This document shows, one piece after another, positions 1-6,353 of a stretch of 10,636 bases of DNA. The notes beneath the pieces were generated by a model. That model worked only from the letters and a program-made list of their open reading frames with translations. It was not told where the DNA came from and ran no database searches. Position numbers and translations under genes: made by a program. The stretch comes from Candidatus Aenigmatarchaeota archaeon. Lineage in GTDB: Archaea > Aenigmatarchaeota > Aenigmatarchaeia > QMZP01 > QMZT01. The stretch is taken from positions 1 through 10,636 of the forward strand of contig DAOWAL010000033.1 of NCBI GenBank assembly GCA_030634615.1, given 5' to 3'. How positions within the stretch are numbered: the stretch's first letter is position 1; the number at the start of each line of letters is the position of its first letter.

Positions 1-23
1 AATAATTTTGAATTAAGGAAAAC

Positions 24-33
24 TATTTAAATT
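24..33 (+). promoter_or_regulatory. TATA box for a leaderless HAD transcript
   Basis: An AT-rich box (tatttaaatt) is centred about 26 nt upstream of the ATG at 54. There is no Shine-Dalgarno motif between them. In archaea the start of transcription lies about 25 nt after the TATA centre, so the mRNA would begin at or next to the start codon. The same geometry recurs at four other genes in the window, which strengthens the call. Confidence 0.6.
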
Positions 34-53
34 ATACTGCTTGTTCAACAATC

Positions 54-719
54 ATGATAAAAGCAATACTCTTTGATCTGGATAATACGCTCATGGACTT
101 TATGACAATGAAGACAAAGTCGTGTGAGGCAGCAATTGAAGCAATGGTGGATGCTGGCCTTAAAATGAGTAAGAAAAAATGTATGGATATTCTTTTTGAG
201 TTGTACGGTGAAAAGGGTATAGAGTATGACAGGATATTTCAGGAATTTTTGAAAAAGACCATGAAAATTGTTGATTATAAAATTCTTGCGGAAGGAATTG
301 TTGCTTACAGAAGAGCACAGTTTGCCTATGTTAAACCTTATCCCGGGGCAGTTGAAACTCTCATAAAGCTTAAAGAAAAGGGATTAAAACTTGGAATAGT
401 ATCAGATGCTCCGTCTGTAAATGCATGGATACGTTTAGTTGAAATGAATCTTGAAGATTTTTTTGATGTTGTTGTAACATTCCATGACACGGGCGAGAGA
501 AAACCATCAAAAGCACCATTTCTAAAAGCAATCAAAGAAATTGGAATCGATCCAAACAATATACTTTTTGTAGGTGACTGGCCGGAACGCGACATTAAAG
601 GAGCCAAATTAGTTGGTATGAAAACAGCATTTGCAAAATACGGAAGCAATGAAAAAACAGAAAAAACTGATGCTGATCATGTTCTTAAAAGCATAAAAGA
701 TCTGCTTTCAGTAGTTTGA
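54..719 (+). CDS. HAD-superfamily subfamily IA hydrolase (phosphatase)
   Basis: This is a predicted cytosolic, Mg-dependent phosphatase of 221 aa. All HAD motifs are visible: motif I DLDNT at residues 8-12 (nucleophile D8, acid/base D10), motif II S117-D118, the motif III lysine K150 followed by P151, and motif IV GDWPERD at 174-180. A helical cap of about 80 residues follows motif I, as in subfamily IA. The cap signature (DFMTMK, then a Cys/Ala-rich helix and DAGL) and the length resemble the archaeal group often labelled TIGR02253 or glyceraldehyde-3-phosphate phosphatase-like; that resemblance is from memory, and the substrate cannot be read from sequence. The ATG at 54 lies directly before motif I and at leaderless distance from a TATA box. 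The gene ends in TGA, 73-85 bp before the HD-GYP gene. Confidence 0.9.
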   Translation: MIKAILFDLDNTLMDFMTMKTKSCEAAIEAMVDAGLKMSKKKCMDILFELYGEKGIEYDRIFQEFLKKTMKIVDYKILAEGIVAYRRAQFAYVKPYPGAVETLIKLKEKGLKLGIVSDAPSVNAWIRLVEMNLEDFFDVVVTFHDTGERKPSKAPFLKAIKEIGIDPNNILFVGDWPERDIKGAKLVGMKTAFAKYGSNEKTEKTDADHVLKSIKDLLSVV

Positions 720-769
720 TTTAAATAGTTTAAAACCAATAGAAATTCTTTGATAAATTACTTATTGGT
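720..769 (+). promoter_or_regulatory. Spacer with TTTAAA repeats and a weak inverted repeat
   Basis: Directly after the HAD stop come two TTTAAA hexamers (720-725 and 729-734) that could act as TATA elements for the HD-GYP gene. They are followed by a 7-bp inverted repeat, accaata (735-741) and tattggt (763-769), with a 21-nt gap. The repeat could be an operator or a weak hairpin. The arms are short and AT-rich, so chance occurrence is quite possible. Transcription from these boxes would give a 5' leader of about 30-50 nt, unlike the leaderless genes nearby. Confidence 0.25.
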
Positions 770-804
770 AATATCAAAAACAACGCTAAAAAGTGACTAA
801 TAAA

Positions 805-1548
805 ATGAACTCAAAATCTGGTATACAAATCTATCTTCCGGGAAATGAAAGCAAGTTTATAGAACTTTTGCCGTGTGATGTTGATCATACTTATAAAGCA
901 ACAGAAATAGGCAAAAAGTTTTTTAGATTTTATTGTGAAAACTCTTTTGCAAAAAAACAAAGAAGAGCAGAATATTATTTAAAGAAAGGGGAAATTGCAA
1001 TTACAATGCATGATGTCGGTAAAACAAATTATATGGATATTATCGCTAAAGGTGAAGATATAACAGAGAAAGAGATAAAAGCAATAAAGGAAGGTCATGT
1101 TTTTGACGGTTTTTTTATTCTTGCCGATCTGAAAATGCCACAGGATATATGTACAACTGCTCTTTGTCATCACGAAGATTGGAATGGGAACGGATACCCT
1201 ATTGGTGAGAGGGCTAAAATGAATGGTCAAAAGATACCATTCTATGCGAGATCTACAAGACTTATTGATTTTGTTGAAACAGGTGTAAATAACAATAGGT
1301 TATGTACAAGAAGCAGGATAATAAATCACGGAACTAATCTTTCAAAAGCAGATAAATTTGATGCTGTAATTTTAGAAATGAATGAAAATTACGCAGATTA
1401 TTTTGATCCGGTCGCTCTTGATATTTTCAATGCTATGATGGCAGAACATGAAATTAGAAGGAACGTTATTAAAGATTTAGAAGCTCCCGAAAAAAATTAT
1501 TTTGAAGTGCATGTACCGGAAGAAATAATGAAAATTGGTACTAAATAA
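805..1548 (+). CDS. Stand-alone HD-GYP-type phosphohydrolase
   Basis: This is a metal-dependent phosphohydrolase of 247 aa from ATG 805; a GTG at 793 would add four residues (251 aa), and neither start has a Shine-Dalgarno. Using 251-aa numbering, the motifs run in HD-GYP order: H32; HDVGK at 73-77 (H73, D74); H102; HHED at 126-129; NGNGYP at 131-136; and an ARSTRLID helix ending in the metal ligand D159. The spacing D74 to H102 and the HHE-x-W-x-G-x-G-Y-P block are diagnostic. HD-GYP enzymes characterised in bacteria hydrolyse c-di-GMP or cGAMP. The glutamate four residues before the first His, present in trinuclear enzymes, is a cysteine here (C28), which hints at a binuclear site. No receiver, PAS or membrane segment is present. 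The substrate is unknown. The 3' end overlaps the convergent IscU gene by 8 nt. Confidence 0.85.
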   Translation: MNSKSGIQIYLPGNESKFIELLPCDVDHTYKATEIGKKFFRFYCENSFAKKQRRAEYYLKKGEIAITMHDVGKTNYMDIIAKGEDITEKEIKAIKEGHVFDGFFILADLKMPQDICTTALCHHEDWNGNGYPIGERAKMNGQKIPFYARSTRLIDFVETGVNNNRLCTRSRIINHGTNLSKADKFDAVILEMNENYADYFDPVALDIFNAMMAEHEIRRNVIKDLEAPEKNYFEVHVPEEIMKIGTK

Positions 1549-2161
1549 ACTCTTTTTCCACTTTCTTTACGCCGGGAATGTATGCTATCTTTTCATCGAT
1601 TTCGTGTATTATATGATTGTACGATTCATTGTCTTTTGATATTTCAAGTAGCAGTTTAACTACACCGTTTTCAAGTTTTACATTCTGAACAATTTTCAGT
1701 GTTACAATATCCTTTCCGTGTACAGGGTCCATGACATGTCTTAATCTTGAACGGAGTATGCTGACGCTCAATTCCTCGGGTTTTGCAAGACCGTGCTTTT
1801 CTTCGTAGTTTCTTATCGCGGCTTTTAGTGCATCTATTGCAAGAACTGAACAATGTATTTTCATTGGTGGAAGACCCCCTAAAGCCTTTGTGACGTCCTT
1901 GAATTCTATCCTCTTTGCTTTGTCAAGCGTCTTCCCTTTTGCAAGCTCGGTCATTACACTGGTTGTTGCAATATTAGCAGCACAGCCGTATGACTTGAAT
2001 TTGATATCTTCAATAACAAGAGTTTTTGGATTCACTTTCAGATAGAGATTTATCATATCCCCACATGCAAGTGACCCTTCGGTTACCTTTGCATCTGAAT
2101 TTTCAATCTCCCCGACATTCTTTGGATGTGTGAAATGTTTCATTACCTCTTTTGTATACAT
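1541..2161 (-). CDS. IscU/NifU-type Fe-S scaffold fused to MIP18/DUF59-like domain
   Basis: This 206-aa protein is a cytosolic scaffold on which Fe-S clusters are assembled using sulfur from a cysteine desulfurase. Residues 1 to about 125 are an IscU-type domain with the three cluster cysteines in canonical context: A-C33-G-D35, YG-C60-AA and the LPPMKIHCS block (C104, preceded by H103). Residues from about 134 to 206 look like a DUF59/MIP18 (FeS_assembly_P) domain: a helix, then MDPVHGKDIVTLKIVQNV, beta strands, and a closing IPGVKKVE strand. This resembles SufT or the N-terminus of Mrp. The conserved cysteine of SufT-type DUF59 proteins is not seen. The start is fixed by a GAGGT Shine-Dalgarno 6 nt upstream. 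The gene is divergent from the cysteine desulfurase, its likely partner, and ends in TAG inside the HD-GYP gene's last codons. Confidence 0.88.
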   Translation of the reverse strand: MYTKEVMKHFTHPKNVGEIENSDAKVTEGSLACGDMINLYLKVNPKTLVIEDIKFKSYGCAANIATTSVMTELAKGKTLDKAKRIEFKDVTKALGGLPPMKIHCSVLAIDALKAAIRNYEEKHGLAKPEELSVSILRSRLRHVMDPVHGKDIVTLKIVQNVKLENGVVKLLLEISKDNESYNHIIHEIDEKIAYIPGVKKVEKEFI

Positions 2162-2167
2162 AAGACA

Positions 2168-2172
2168 ACCTC
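2168..2172 (-). promoter_or_regulatory. Shine-Dalgarno site of the IscU-fusion gene
   Basis: On the minus strand GAGGT lies 6 nt before the ATG at 2161, a full match to the core anti-Shine-Dalgarno complement. It fixes the start and shows that this mRNA has a leader, unlike the leaderless genes nearby. Confidence 0.7.
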
Positions 2173-2192
2173 TATTATTTTATAATAATTTT

Positions 2193-2220
2193 GTATATAT
2201 AGATTAAGAAGTATTTAAAT
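2193..2220 (-). promoter_or_regulatory. Two candidate TATA boxes for the IscU-fusion gene
   Basis: Minus-strand ctatatatac (2202-2193) and atttaaatac (2220-2211) are both good archaeal TATA candidates. The distal box would place transcription start near 2190, giving a leader of about 29 nt that includes the GAGGT motif. The proximal box would start transcription about on top of the Shine-Dalgarno, so the distal one is favoured. Confidence 0.5.
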
Positions 2221-2239
2221 ATTATAACGGTGTTATAAT
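2221..2239. promoter_or_regulatory. Perfect 8-3-8 palindrome, likely operator
   Basis: attataac - ggt - gttataat is a perfect inverted repeat with 8-bp arms and a 3-bp spacer. It lies immediately upstream of the distal TATA box of the IscU-fusion gene, where the archaeal BRE would be, and touches the stop codon of the interrupted small ORF. Dimeric regulators bind palindromes of this size. An operator for an Fe-S or iron-responsive regulator is an inference from the neighbouring genes. There is no T-tract after it on either strand, so a terminator is less likely. Confidence 0.45.
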
Positions 2240-2442
2240 CAGAAAGAATATAAAAATTTGTTAATAGCATCTATTTCTCTTTTGAAGATATTTTTGTATT
2301 CACTTAAACCAATTAATGTGGCATGTGTCAGTCCCATACTTTTTCCGCTGAATATTTCAAGCTTGAACTCATCGTATGTTTCTTTTAACTATTGTACCCT
2401 TTTTCCATGGTTGTAAACTTTCATTTCAATTATTTTTGACAT
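2239..2442 (-). pseudogene. Small ORF interrupted by a single in-frame TAG
   Basis: Reading the minus strand from ATG 2442 gives 17 codons (starting MSKIIEMKVYNHGKRVQ), a TAG at 2391-2389, and then 49 more open codons to a TGA at 2241-2239. The part after the TAG begins LKETYDEFKLEIFSGKSMGL and continues as a hydrophilic, Lys/Glu-rich sequence ending in a plausible amphipathic helix. The codon pattern looks coding, and a TATA box (ttataaaa) lies about 26 nt before the ATG, as for other leaderless genes here. No family is recognised. Reading TAG as stop, this is a recently disabled gene of about 67 codons, or a 17-residue peptide plus remnant. A sequencing error (for example CAG or AAG read as TAG) or amber decoding would restore one intact small protein. 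TAG ends three other genes in the window. Confidence 0.5.
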
Positions 2443-2463
2443 GTTTGCTATTCTAAAAAAATA

Positions 2464-2473
2464 GTTTTATAAG
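2464..2473. promoter_or_regulatory. Shared TATA element between small ORF and NifS gene
   Basis: gttttataag reads as a TATA box on both strands: TTTTATAA on plus and CTTATAAAA on minus. On the minus strand it is about 26 nt before the small ORF's ATG. On the plus strand it would place transcription start near 2494, giving the cysteine desulfurase mRNA a leader of about 13 nt without a clear Shine-Dalgarno. Bidirectional use is inferred. Confidence 0.4.
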
Positions 2474-2506
2474 CGGGAAAAGAAAGTATTAATCTGGCGA
2501 TATTTT

Positions 2507-3649
2507 ATGAATGTTTATCTTGATAACGGGGCAACAACAAAAGTTGATCCAATGGTTGTAAAAGCAATACTTCCTTATTTCACAGAAAAGTTTGGCAATG
2601 CTTCTTCAGCACATAAAATGGGGAAGGAATCCAGAAAAGCAATTGAAAGAGCAAGAGAAATAATTGCAAGGAAGATAAACGCCGAACCTTCAGAAATAGT
2701 ATTTACATCAGGCGGAACCGAATCAAACAATCTTGCGTTAAGAGGTGCTGCGCAGGCAAATGCTCATTCGGGGAAGCATATAATCACAACAAAAATTGAG
2801 CACCATTCTGTTATGAGATCAGCAAATTCTTTAATAGAAGAAGGGTTTGATGTAACATTTATTGATGTTGATAAAGACGGATTTGTTGACATAAAAAAAC
2901 TTGAGAAAGAGATAAGGAAAGAAACAATACTGGTTTCTATAATTCATGGTAATAATGAGATAGGTACAATTCAGGACATAAAAAAAATTGGAAATTTGTG
3001 CAAAAAGAAAAGAACATTATTTCACACAGATACTGTTCAGTCATTTACAAAAGTTCCAATAGATGTCAAAAAAATGGGAATTGATCTGCTCTCGATATCG
3101 GGTCACAAAATACATGCTCCTAAGGGAGTTGGTGCTCTCTATGTTAGGAAAGGAACAAAGCTAAAACATAGGTTCTACGGAGGACCACAGGAAAATAAAA
3201 TGCGAGCCGGAACAGAAAATACTCCTGGTATAGTCGGTCTGGGAAAAGCAACAGAACTTGTGGTAAAAAAAGAATTGGATAAAATGGAATCTCTTCGTTC
3301 TAAACTGATCAATGGACTTCTTTCGATTAAAGATTCGAAATTAAATGGCCCTAACAACGGTAAAAGACTTTGCAATAATGTTGATATTTCATTTAAGGGA
3401 ATTGAAGGAGAATCTCTTCTGACATATCTTGGTAGTAAAGGAATATACATTTCAACTGGGTCTGCTTGTTCCAGCGGTGAAGAAGGTCCTTCCCATGTTC
3501 TCAAGGCTATCGGTGTGAATGAAGAGTGTATCATGGGTTCAGTAAGATTCACACTTTCCAGGTTCATCACAGAAAAAGAGATTGATCATACAATGAAGCA
3601 TGTAAAAGAAGTTGTAGCCCACCTTAGAAAGGTTAGATCTGTTAAGTAG
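2507..3649 (+). CDS. nifS: Cysteine desulfurase, NifS/IscS type
   Basis: This PLP enzyme (380 aa, full length) converts cysteine to alanine and passes the sulfur as a persulfide to the IscU scaffold. The start MNVYLDNGATT matches the family N-terminus. Key residues visible: SGGTES at 68-73 (phosphate binding), EHH at 98-100 (H99 stacks on PLP), NNEIG at 149-153, HTDTVQ at 173-178 (D175, Q178), the Schiff-base lysine K201 in SGHK, RAGTEN at 233-238, and the catalytic C321 in STGSACSSG. The extended loop around C321 places it in group I (IscS/NifS) rather than the SufS group. It is divergent from the IscU-fusion gene and is followed after 8 nt by the isochorismatase-family gene, probably on the same transcript. 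It ends in TAG. The symbol iscS would be equally apt. Confidence 0.95.
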   Translation: MNVYLDNGATTKVDPMVVKAILPYFTEKFGNASSAHKMGKESRKAIERAREIIARKINAEPSEIVFTSGGTESNNLALRGAAQANAHSGKHIITTKIEHHSVMRSANSLIEEGFDVTFIDVDKDGFVDIKKLEKEIRKETILVSIIHGNNEIGTIQDIKKIGNLCKKKRTLFHTDTVQSFTKVPIDVKKMGIDLLSISGHKIHAPKGVGALYVRKGTKLKHRFYGGPQENKMRAGTENTPGIVGLGKATELVVKKELDKMESLRSKLINGLLSIKDSKLNGPNNGKRLCNNVDISFKGIEGESLLTYLGSKGIYISTGSACSSGEEGPSHVLKAIGVNEECIMGSVRFTLSRFITEKEIDHTMKHVKEVVAHLRKVRSVK

Positions 3650-3657
3650 ATGATTTT

Positions 3658-4212
3658 ATGAAAAACATCGGAATCCCTAAAAGAGAAAAATCGTGTCTTG
3701 TTGTAATAGATGTACAGGAAAAATTTCGTCCTGTTATACACGAATTTGATGAAGTGGTTGAGAACATAAGTAAACTTGTGAAATCATTTCAGATTCTCAA
3801 AGTGCCTGTCATAGTCACAGAACAGAACCCTGAAAAACTTGGAAAAACTGTTCCTGAGATTTCCGAAGTAATTGAAAACAATGAAAGCATTAATAAAATG
3901 CATTTTTCATGTTGTGGCGAAAAAACATTTTCTGATAAGATCAAAGCAAGTGGCGCTAAGGATATAATTCTTTGTGGGGTTGAAACACATGTATGTGTTC
4001 TCAAAACAGCACTAGATCTTCTAAAAGACGATTATAATGTGTATGTTGTTTGTGACGCTGTATCATCGCGTAAGAAATTCGATACCAAAATTGCAATAAA
4101 AAGATTGAGACAATCGGGCGTATTTCTAAATACAGTGGAATCAATAATATTTCAATTAATGGATAGTGCCGGAACAGACGAGTTCAGAGAGATTATACGA
4201 GTAGTAAAGTGA
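3658..4212 (+). CDS. Isochorismatase-family cysteine hydrolase
   Basis: This 184-aa cytosolic hydrolase has the isochorismatase/nicotinamidase fold. The catalytic triad is visible: D18 in VVIDVQ, K80 in the NKMHFSC segment, and nucleophile C113 in GVETHVC. An E55-Q56 pair (VTEQ) and a following GLGKTVPE-like loop resemble the ISOC1/ISOC2 and YcaC-like branch. The aspartate and histidines expected for the metal site of true nicotinamidases are not evident, so the substrate is open. Adjacent cysteines C85-C86 follow the catalytic lysine. The start ATG lies 8 nt after the cysteine desulfurase stop, implying co-transcription, although no functional link between the two families is established. 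It ends in TGA, 79 nt before porG. Confidence 0.88.
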   Translation: MKNIGIPKREKSCLVVIDVQEKFRPVIHEFDEVVENISKLVKSFQILKVPVIVTEQNPEKLGKTVPEISEVIENNESINKMHFSCCGEKTFSDKIKASGAKDIILCGVETHVCVLKTALDLLKDDYNVYVVCDAVSSRKKFDTKIAIKRLRQSGVFLNTVESIIFQLMDSAGTDEFREIIRVVK

Positions 4213-4243
4213 GTCTCCACAATCGACGTATGAACTTAAGTTA

Positions 4244-4266
4244 ATATTTAAATATGTGTTTAACAC
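4244..4266 (+). promoter_or_regulatory. por operon promoter with adjacent palindrome
   Basis: A TATA box (atatttaaata, 4244-4254) is followed by the palindrome gtgtt-t-aacac (4256-4266). Transcription would start near 4275, giving a leader of about 17 nt that carries GGTG (4281-4284) 7 nt before the ATG at 4292. GGTG matches the 3' part of the archaeal Shine-Dalgarno complement. A palindrome between the TATA box and the start site is where archaeal repressors commonly act, so regulation of the whole operon is plausible but inferred. Confidence 0.5.
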
Positions 4267-4291
4267 GTCTATTTGTTATTGGTGTTTTCTG

Positions 4292-4855
4292 ATGGATAAA
4301 ATTATTGAGTTGAGAATACATGGTAGAGGTGGTCAGGGAGCAAAGACAGCCGGCCAGATAATAGCAGAAGCTGCACTTGACAACGGAAAACATATCCAGG
4401 CATTTCCTGAATACGGTCCTGAGAGAACCGGTGCTCCTATGAAAACATATGTCAGGATATCCAATTCCGAAATAAAAACATATTCTCCTGTAATAAATCC
4501 GGATATTGTTATGGTAATTGATCCGACACTCATCGGCCAGATAGATGTAACATCTGGTATGACCGACAACGATGTTCTGATAGTTAACACAACTAGGTCA
4601 TCTGATAAAATCAAAGAAAAAACAGGATTTAATGGTAAGATATATACTGTTGATGCTACAGAAATTTCAATTAATCACCTTGGAAAGAACCTACCAAACA
4701 CACCAATGATAGGTGCTCTTATCAAAGTAACTGGTGTTGTTGAAATGGATTTTTTAATTGAAAGGGTTAAAAATACATTCCTTGATAAAATCGGTGAGGA
4801 AAAAACTAATGCTAACATAGCTTCAATAAAACAAGCTTATGAAGAGGTAAAATAA
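4292..4855 (+). CDS. porG: Pyruvate:ferredoxin oxidoreductase, gamma subunit
   Basis: Gamma subunit (187 aa) of the four-subunit 2-oxoacid:ferredoxin oxidoreductase that oxidatively decarboxylates pyruvate to acetyl-CoA; this domain is thought to handle CoA. The family signature GRGGQG is at 11-16 and PEYGPERTGAP at 39-49; both are typical of the POR/KOR gamma domain. Length is normal for the family. The open frame extends 12 codons further upstream to a GTG inside the promoter palindrome, but ATG 4292 gives the family N-terminus (MDKIIELRIHGRGGQG) and has a GGTG motif at good spacing. It is the first gene of porGDAB-fdx, and its TAA overlaps the ATG of porD (TAATG). Confidence 0.92.
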   Translation: MDKIIELRIHGRGGQGAKTAGQIIAEAALDNGKHIQAFPEYGPERTGAPMKTYVRISNSEIKTYSPVINPDIVMVIDPTLIGQIDVTSGMTDNDVLIVNTTRSSDKIKEKTGFNGKIYTVDATEISINHLGKNLPNTPMIGALIKVTGVVEMDFLIERVKNTFLDKIGEEKTNANIASIKQAYEEVK

Positions 4856-5178
4856 TGACTGAAAAATTCCCGACAAACGAACAACTGAAAAACAAAGTAG
4901 GGTGGAAAGAAAAGCCAATTGGCGGAGCTGTTACAAGAACAGCGTCGGCTCTTGAAAACAAGACAGGTTCATGGAGGGCATTCAGGCCAATCATTGACGA
5001 GAAAAAATGCATAAACTGTGCTTTTTGTTCAGCATACTGTCCCGACAATGCAATACCATTTAAAGACGGTAAGAGGGAAGATGTCAATTTAGAATATTGC
5101 AAAGGATGCGGGATTTGCTCAAAAGTATGTCCTGTAAAAGCAATAGAAATGAAAGAGGAGTCTGAATTTCACAAGTGA
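4855..5178 (+). CDS. porD: Pyruvate:ferredoxin oxidoreductase, delta subunit (2x[4Fe-4S])
   Basis: Delta subunit (107 aa), the ferredoxin-like electron wire of POR. Two complete [4Fe-4S] motifs are present: C52-x2-C55-x2-C58-x3-C62-P and C82-x2-C85-x2-C88-x3-C92-P. The first 45 residues (with PIGGAV and SWRAFRP) match the usual N-terminal extension of POR/VOR delta subunits that packs on the catalytic subunits. The start overlaps the porG stop by one base and is preceded by GAGGT (4844-4848) with 6-nt spacing, so it has both translational coupling and its own ribosome site. It ends in TGA overlapping the porA start. Confidence 0.94.
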   Translation: MTEKFPTNEQLKNKVGWKEKPIGGAVTRTASALENKTGSWRAFRPIIDEKKCINCAFCSAYCPDNAIPFKDGKREDVNLEYCKGCGICSKVCPVKAIEMKEESEFHK

Positions 5179-6353
5179 TGATTATGGCAGAAAAAATAGT
5201 TCCATTGACTGGTAATTATGCAATTGCAGAAGCAATGAGGCAGATAAATCCTGAAGTTGTTGCAGCTTATCCGATTACACCTCAGTCTTCCATAGTTGAG
5301 ATGTTTTCACAGTTTGTTTCTGATGGCAAGGTTGATACCGAGATGGTAAGAGTTGAATCAGAACATTCTGCCATGTCGGCTGTTGTGGGCGCTTCGCTGA
5401 CAGGAGTCAGGGCGATGACAGCGACATGTTCAGCTGGTCTTGCTCTTATGTGGGAAATTGCTGGTGTTGCATCCGGCCTCCGATGCCCAATTGTAATGGC
5501 CATTGCAAACAGGGCAATTTCAGCTCCGATAAACATTCACTGCGATCATTCGGATACAATGGGTGCAAGAGATTTGTCATGGATACAGATTTACTGCGAA
5601 AATGCTCAGGAAGCATACGAAACAATGTTCCTTGCATTGAAACTGGCTGAACACAAGGATGTTCAGCTTCCAGTAATGGTGTGCGAGGACGGTTTCATAA
5701 CTTCTCACTGTGTCCAGAATGTGAAAATTTATGATGATCACGTAATGAGAAATTTTGTAGGCGAAAGGAAATCTGTAGATAATTTGTTCAATTTCGAAAA
5801 TCCGATTGCAATGGGTTCAATAGAACTTCAGGATTATTACTTTGAAACTAAAAGGCAACAGCAACAAGCAATGTCAAGAGCACTTAAGGTTTATCTTGAA
5901 GTCGGAAATGAACTTTCGAAAGTTACTGGAAATGATTATGGCTATGTTGAAAGCTATAAAATGGATGATGCTGAAGTTGCAATAATAACAATGAGTTCTT
6001 CAGCTGGTACAACAAAAACCGTTGTTGATAGGATGAGGGAAGAGGGTAAAAAAGTCGGGCTCATCAAGCTCAGGCTTTACAGGCCGTTCCCGCACGGGGA
6101 AATAAGAAGGTCATTCAAAGGAATAAAAGCCATTGGTGTTCTTGAGAGAGCATTTGCGTATGGGGCTAACGCACCATTACTTTCAGATGTTAAGAGTGCT
6201 ATTTACGAGTTGTCAGAAAAACCGAAGCTTCAGAGTTATGTTTTTGGCATGGGCGGAAGAGATTTACTCGAAGAACATGTTGAGCATGCATTTAATGAAT
6301 TGCTTGCAGGTAAAACTGTAAAAGAGGAAAAATATCTAGGACTTAGGGAATGA
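5178..6353 (+). CDS. porA: Pyruvate:ferredoxin oxidoreductase, alpha subunit
   Basis: Alpha subunit (391 aa from ATG 5178) contributes to the thiamine-diphosphate site of POR. Visible features: AAYPITPQSSIVE at 29-41, where the Thr of YPITP contacts substrate in structurally known PFORs; VESEHSA at 59-65 with the Glu that activates the cofactor; TATCSAGLALM; and NRAISAPINIHCDHSD from 111, whose Arg binds the pyruvate carboxylate. These favour pyruvate over 2-oxoglutarate, though branched-chain or other 2-oxoacids are not excluded. Possible starts are GTG 5175, ATG 5178 and ATG 5184 (MAEKIVPLTGN). The second gives a TGATG stop-start overlap with porD, and the third suits the family N-terminus equally well. 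The C-terminal half (SSAGTTKTVVDRMREEGKKVGLIKLRLYRPFP, read in parts at about 276-307) is the transketolase-C-like domain. Confidence 0.93.
   Translation: MIMAEKIVPLTGNYAIAEAMRQINPEVVAAYPITPQSSIVEMFSQFVSDGKVDTEMVRVESEHSAMSAVVGASLTGVRAMTATCSAGLALMWEIAGVASGLRCPIVMAIANRAISAPINIHCDHSDTMGARDLSWIQIYCENAQEAYETMFLALKLAEHKDVQLPVMVCEDGFITSHCVQNVKIYDDHVMRNFVGERKSVDNLFNFENPIAMGSIELQDYYFETKRQQQQAMSRALKVYLEVGNELSKVTGNDYGYVESYKMDDAEVAIITMSSSAGTTKTVVDRMREEGKKVGLIKLRLYRPFPHGEIRRSFKGIKAIGVLERAFAYGANAPLLSDVKSAIYELSEKPKLQSYVFGMGGRDLLEEHVEHAFNELLAGKTVKEEKYLGLRE

Noticed and set aside
338..649. Minus-strand 103-codon frame inside the HAD gene
   Set aside because: It is antisense to a gene with complete catalytic motifs and shows no family features or promoter. 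The same applies to the other antisense frames within genes.
2389..2391. Pyrrolysine or other amber decoding as the main explanation for the internal TAG
   Set aside because: TAG also ends the IscU-fusion, nifS and porB genes at family-typical lengths, so a normal stop reading is simpler. It is kept only as an item to check.
2162..2506. tRNA or structured RNA in the divergent intergenic region
   Set aside because: No cloverleaf-compatible stems or GC-rich conserved loops were seen. The region is explained by promoters, a palindrome and the interrupted small ORF.
4256..4291. Upstream extension of porG to a GTG at 4256
   Set aside because: It would add 12 residues unlike the family N-terminus, and the GTG lies inside the promoter palindrome next to the TATA box. 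ATG 4292 directly precedes the conserved start and has a GGTG motif.
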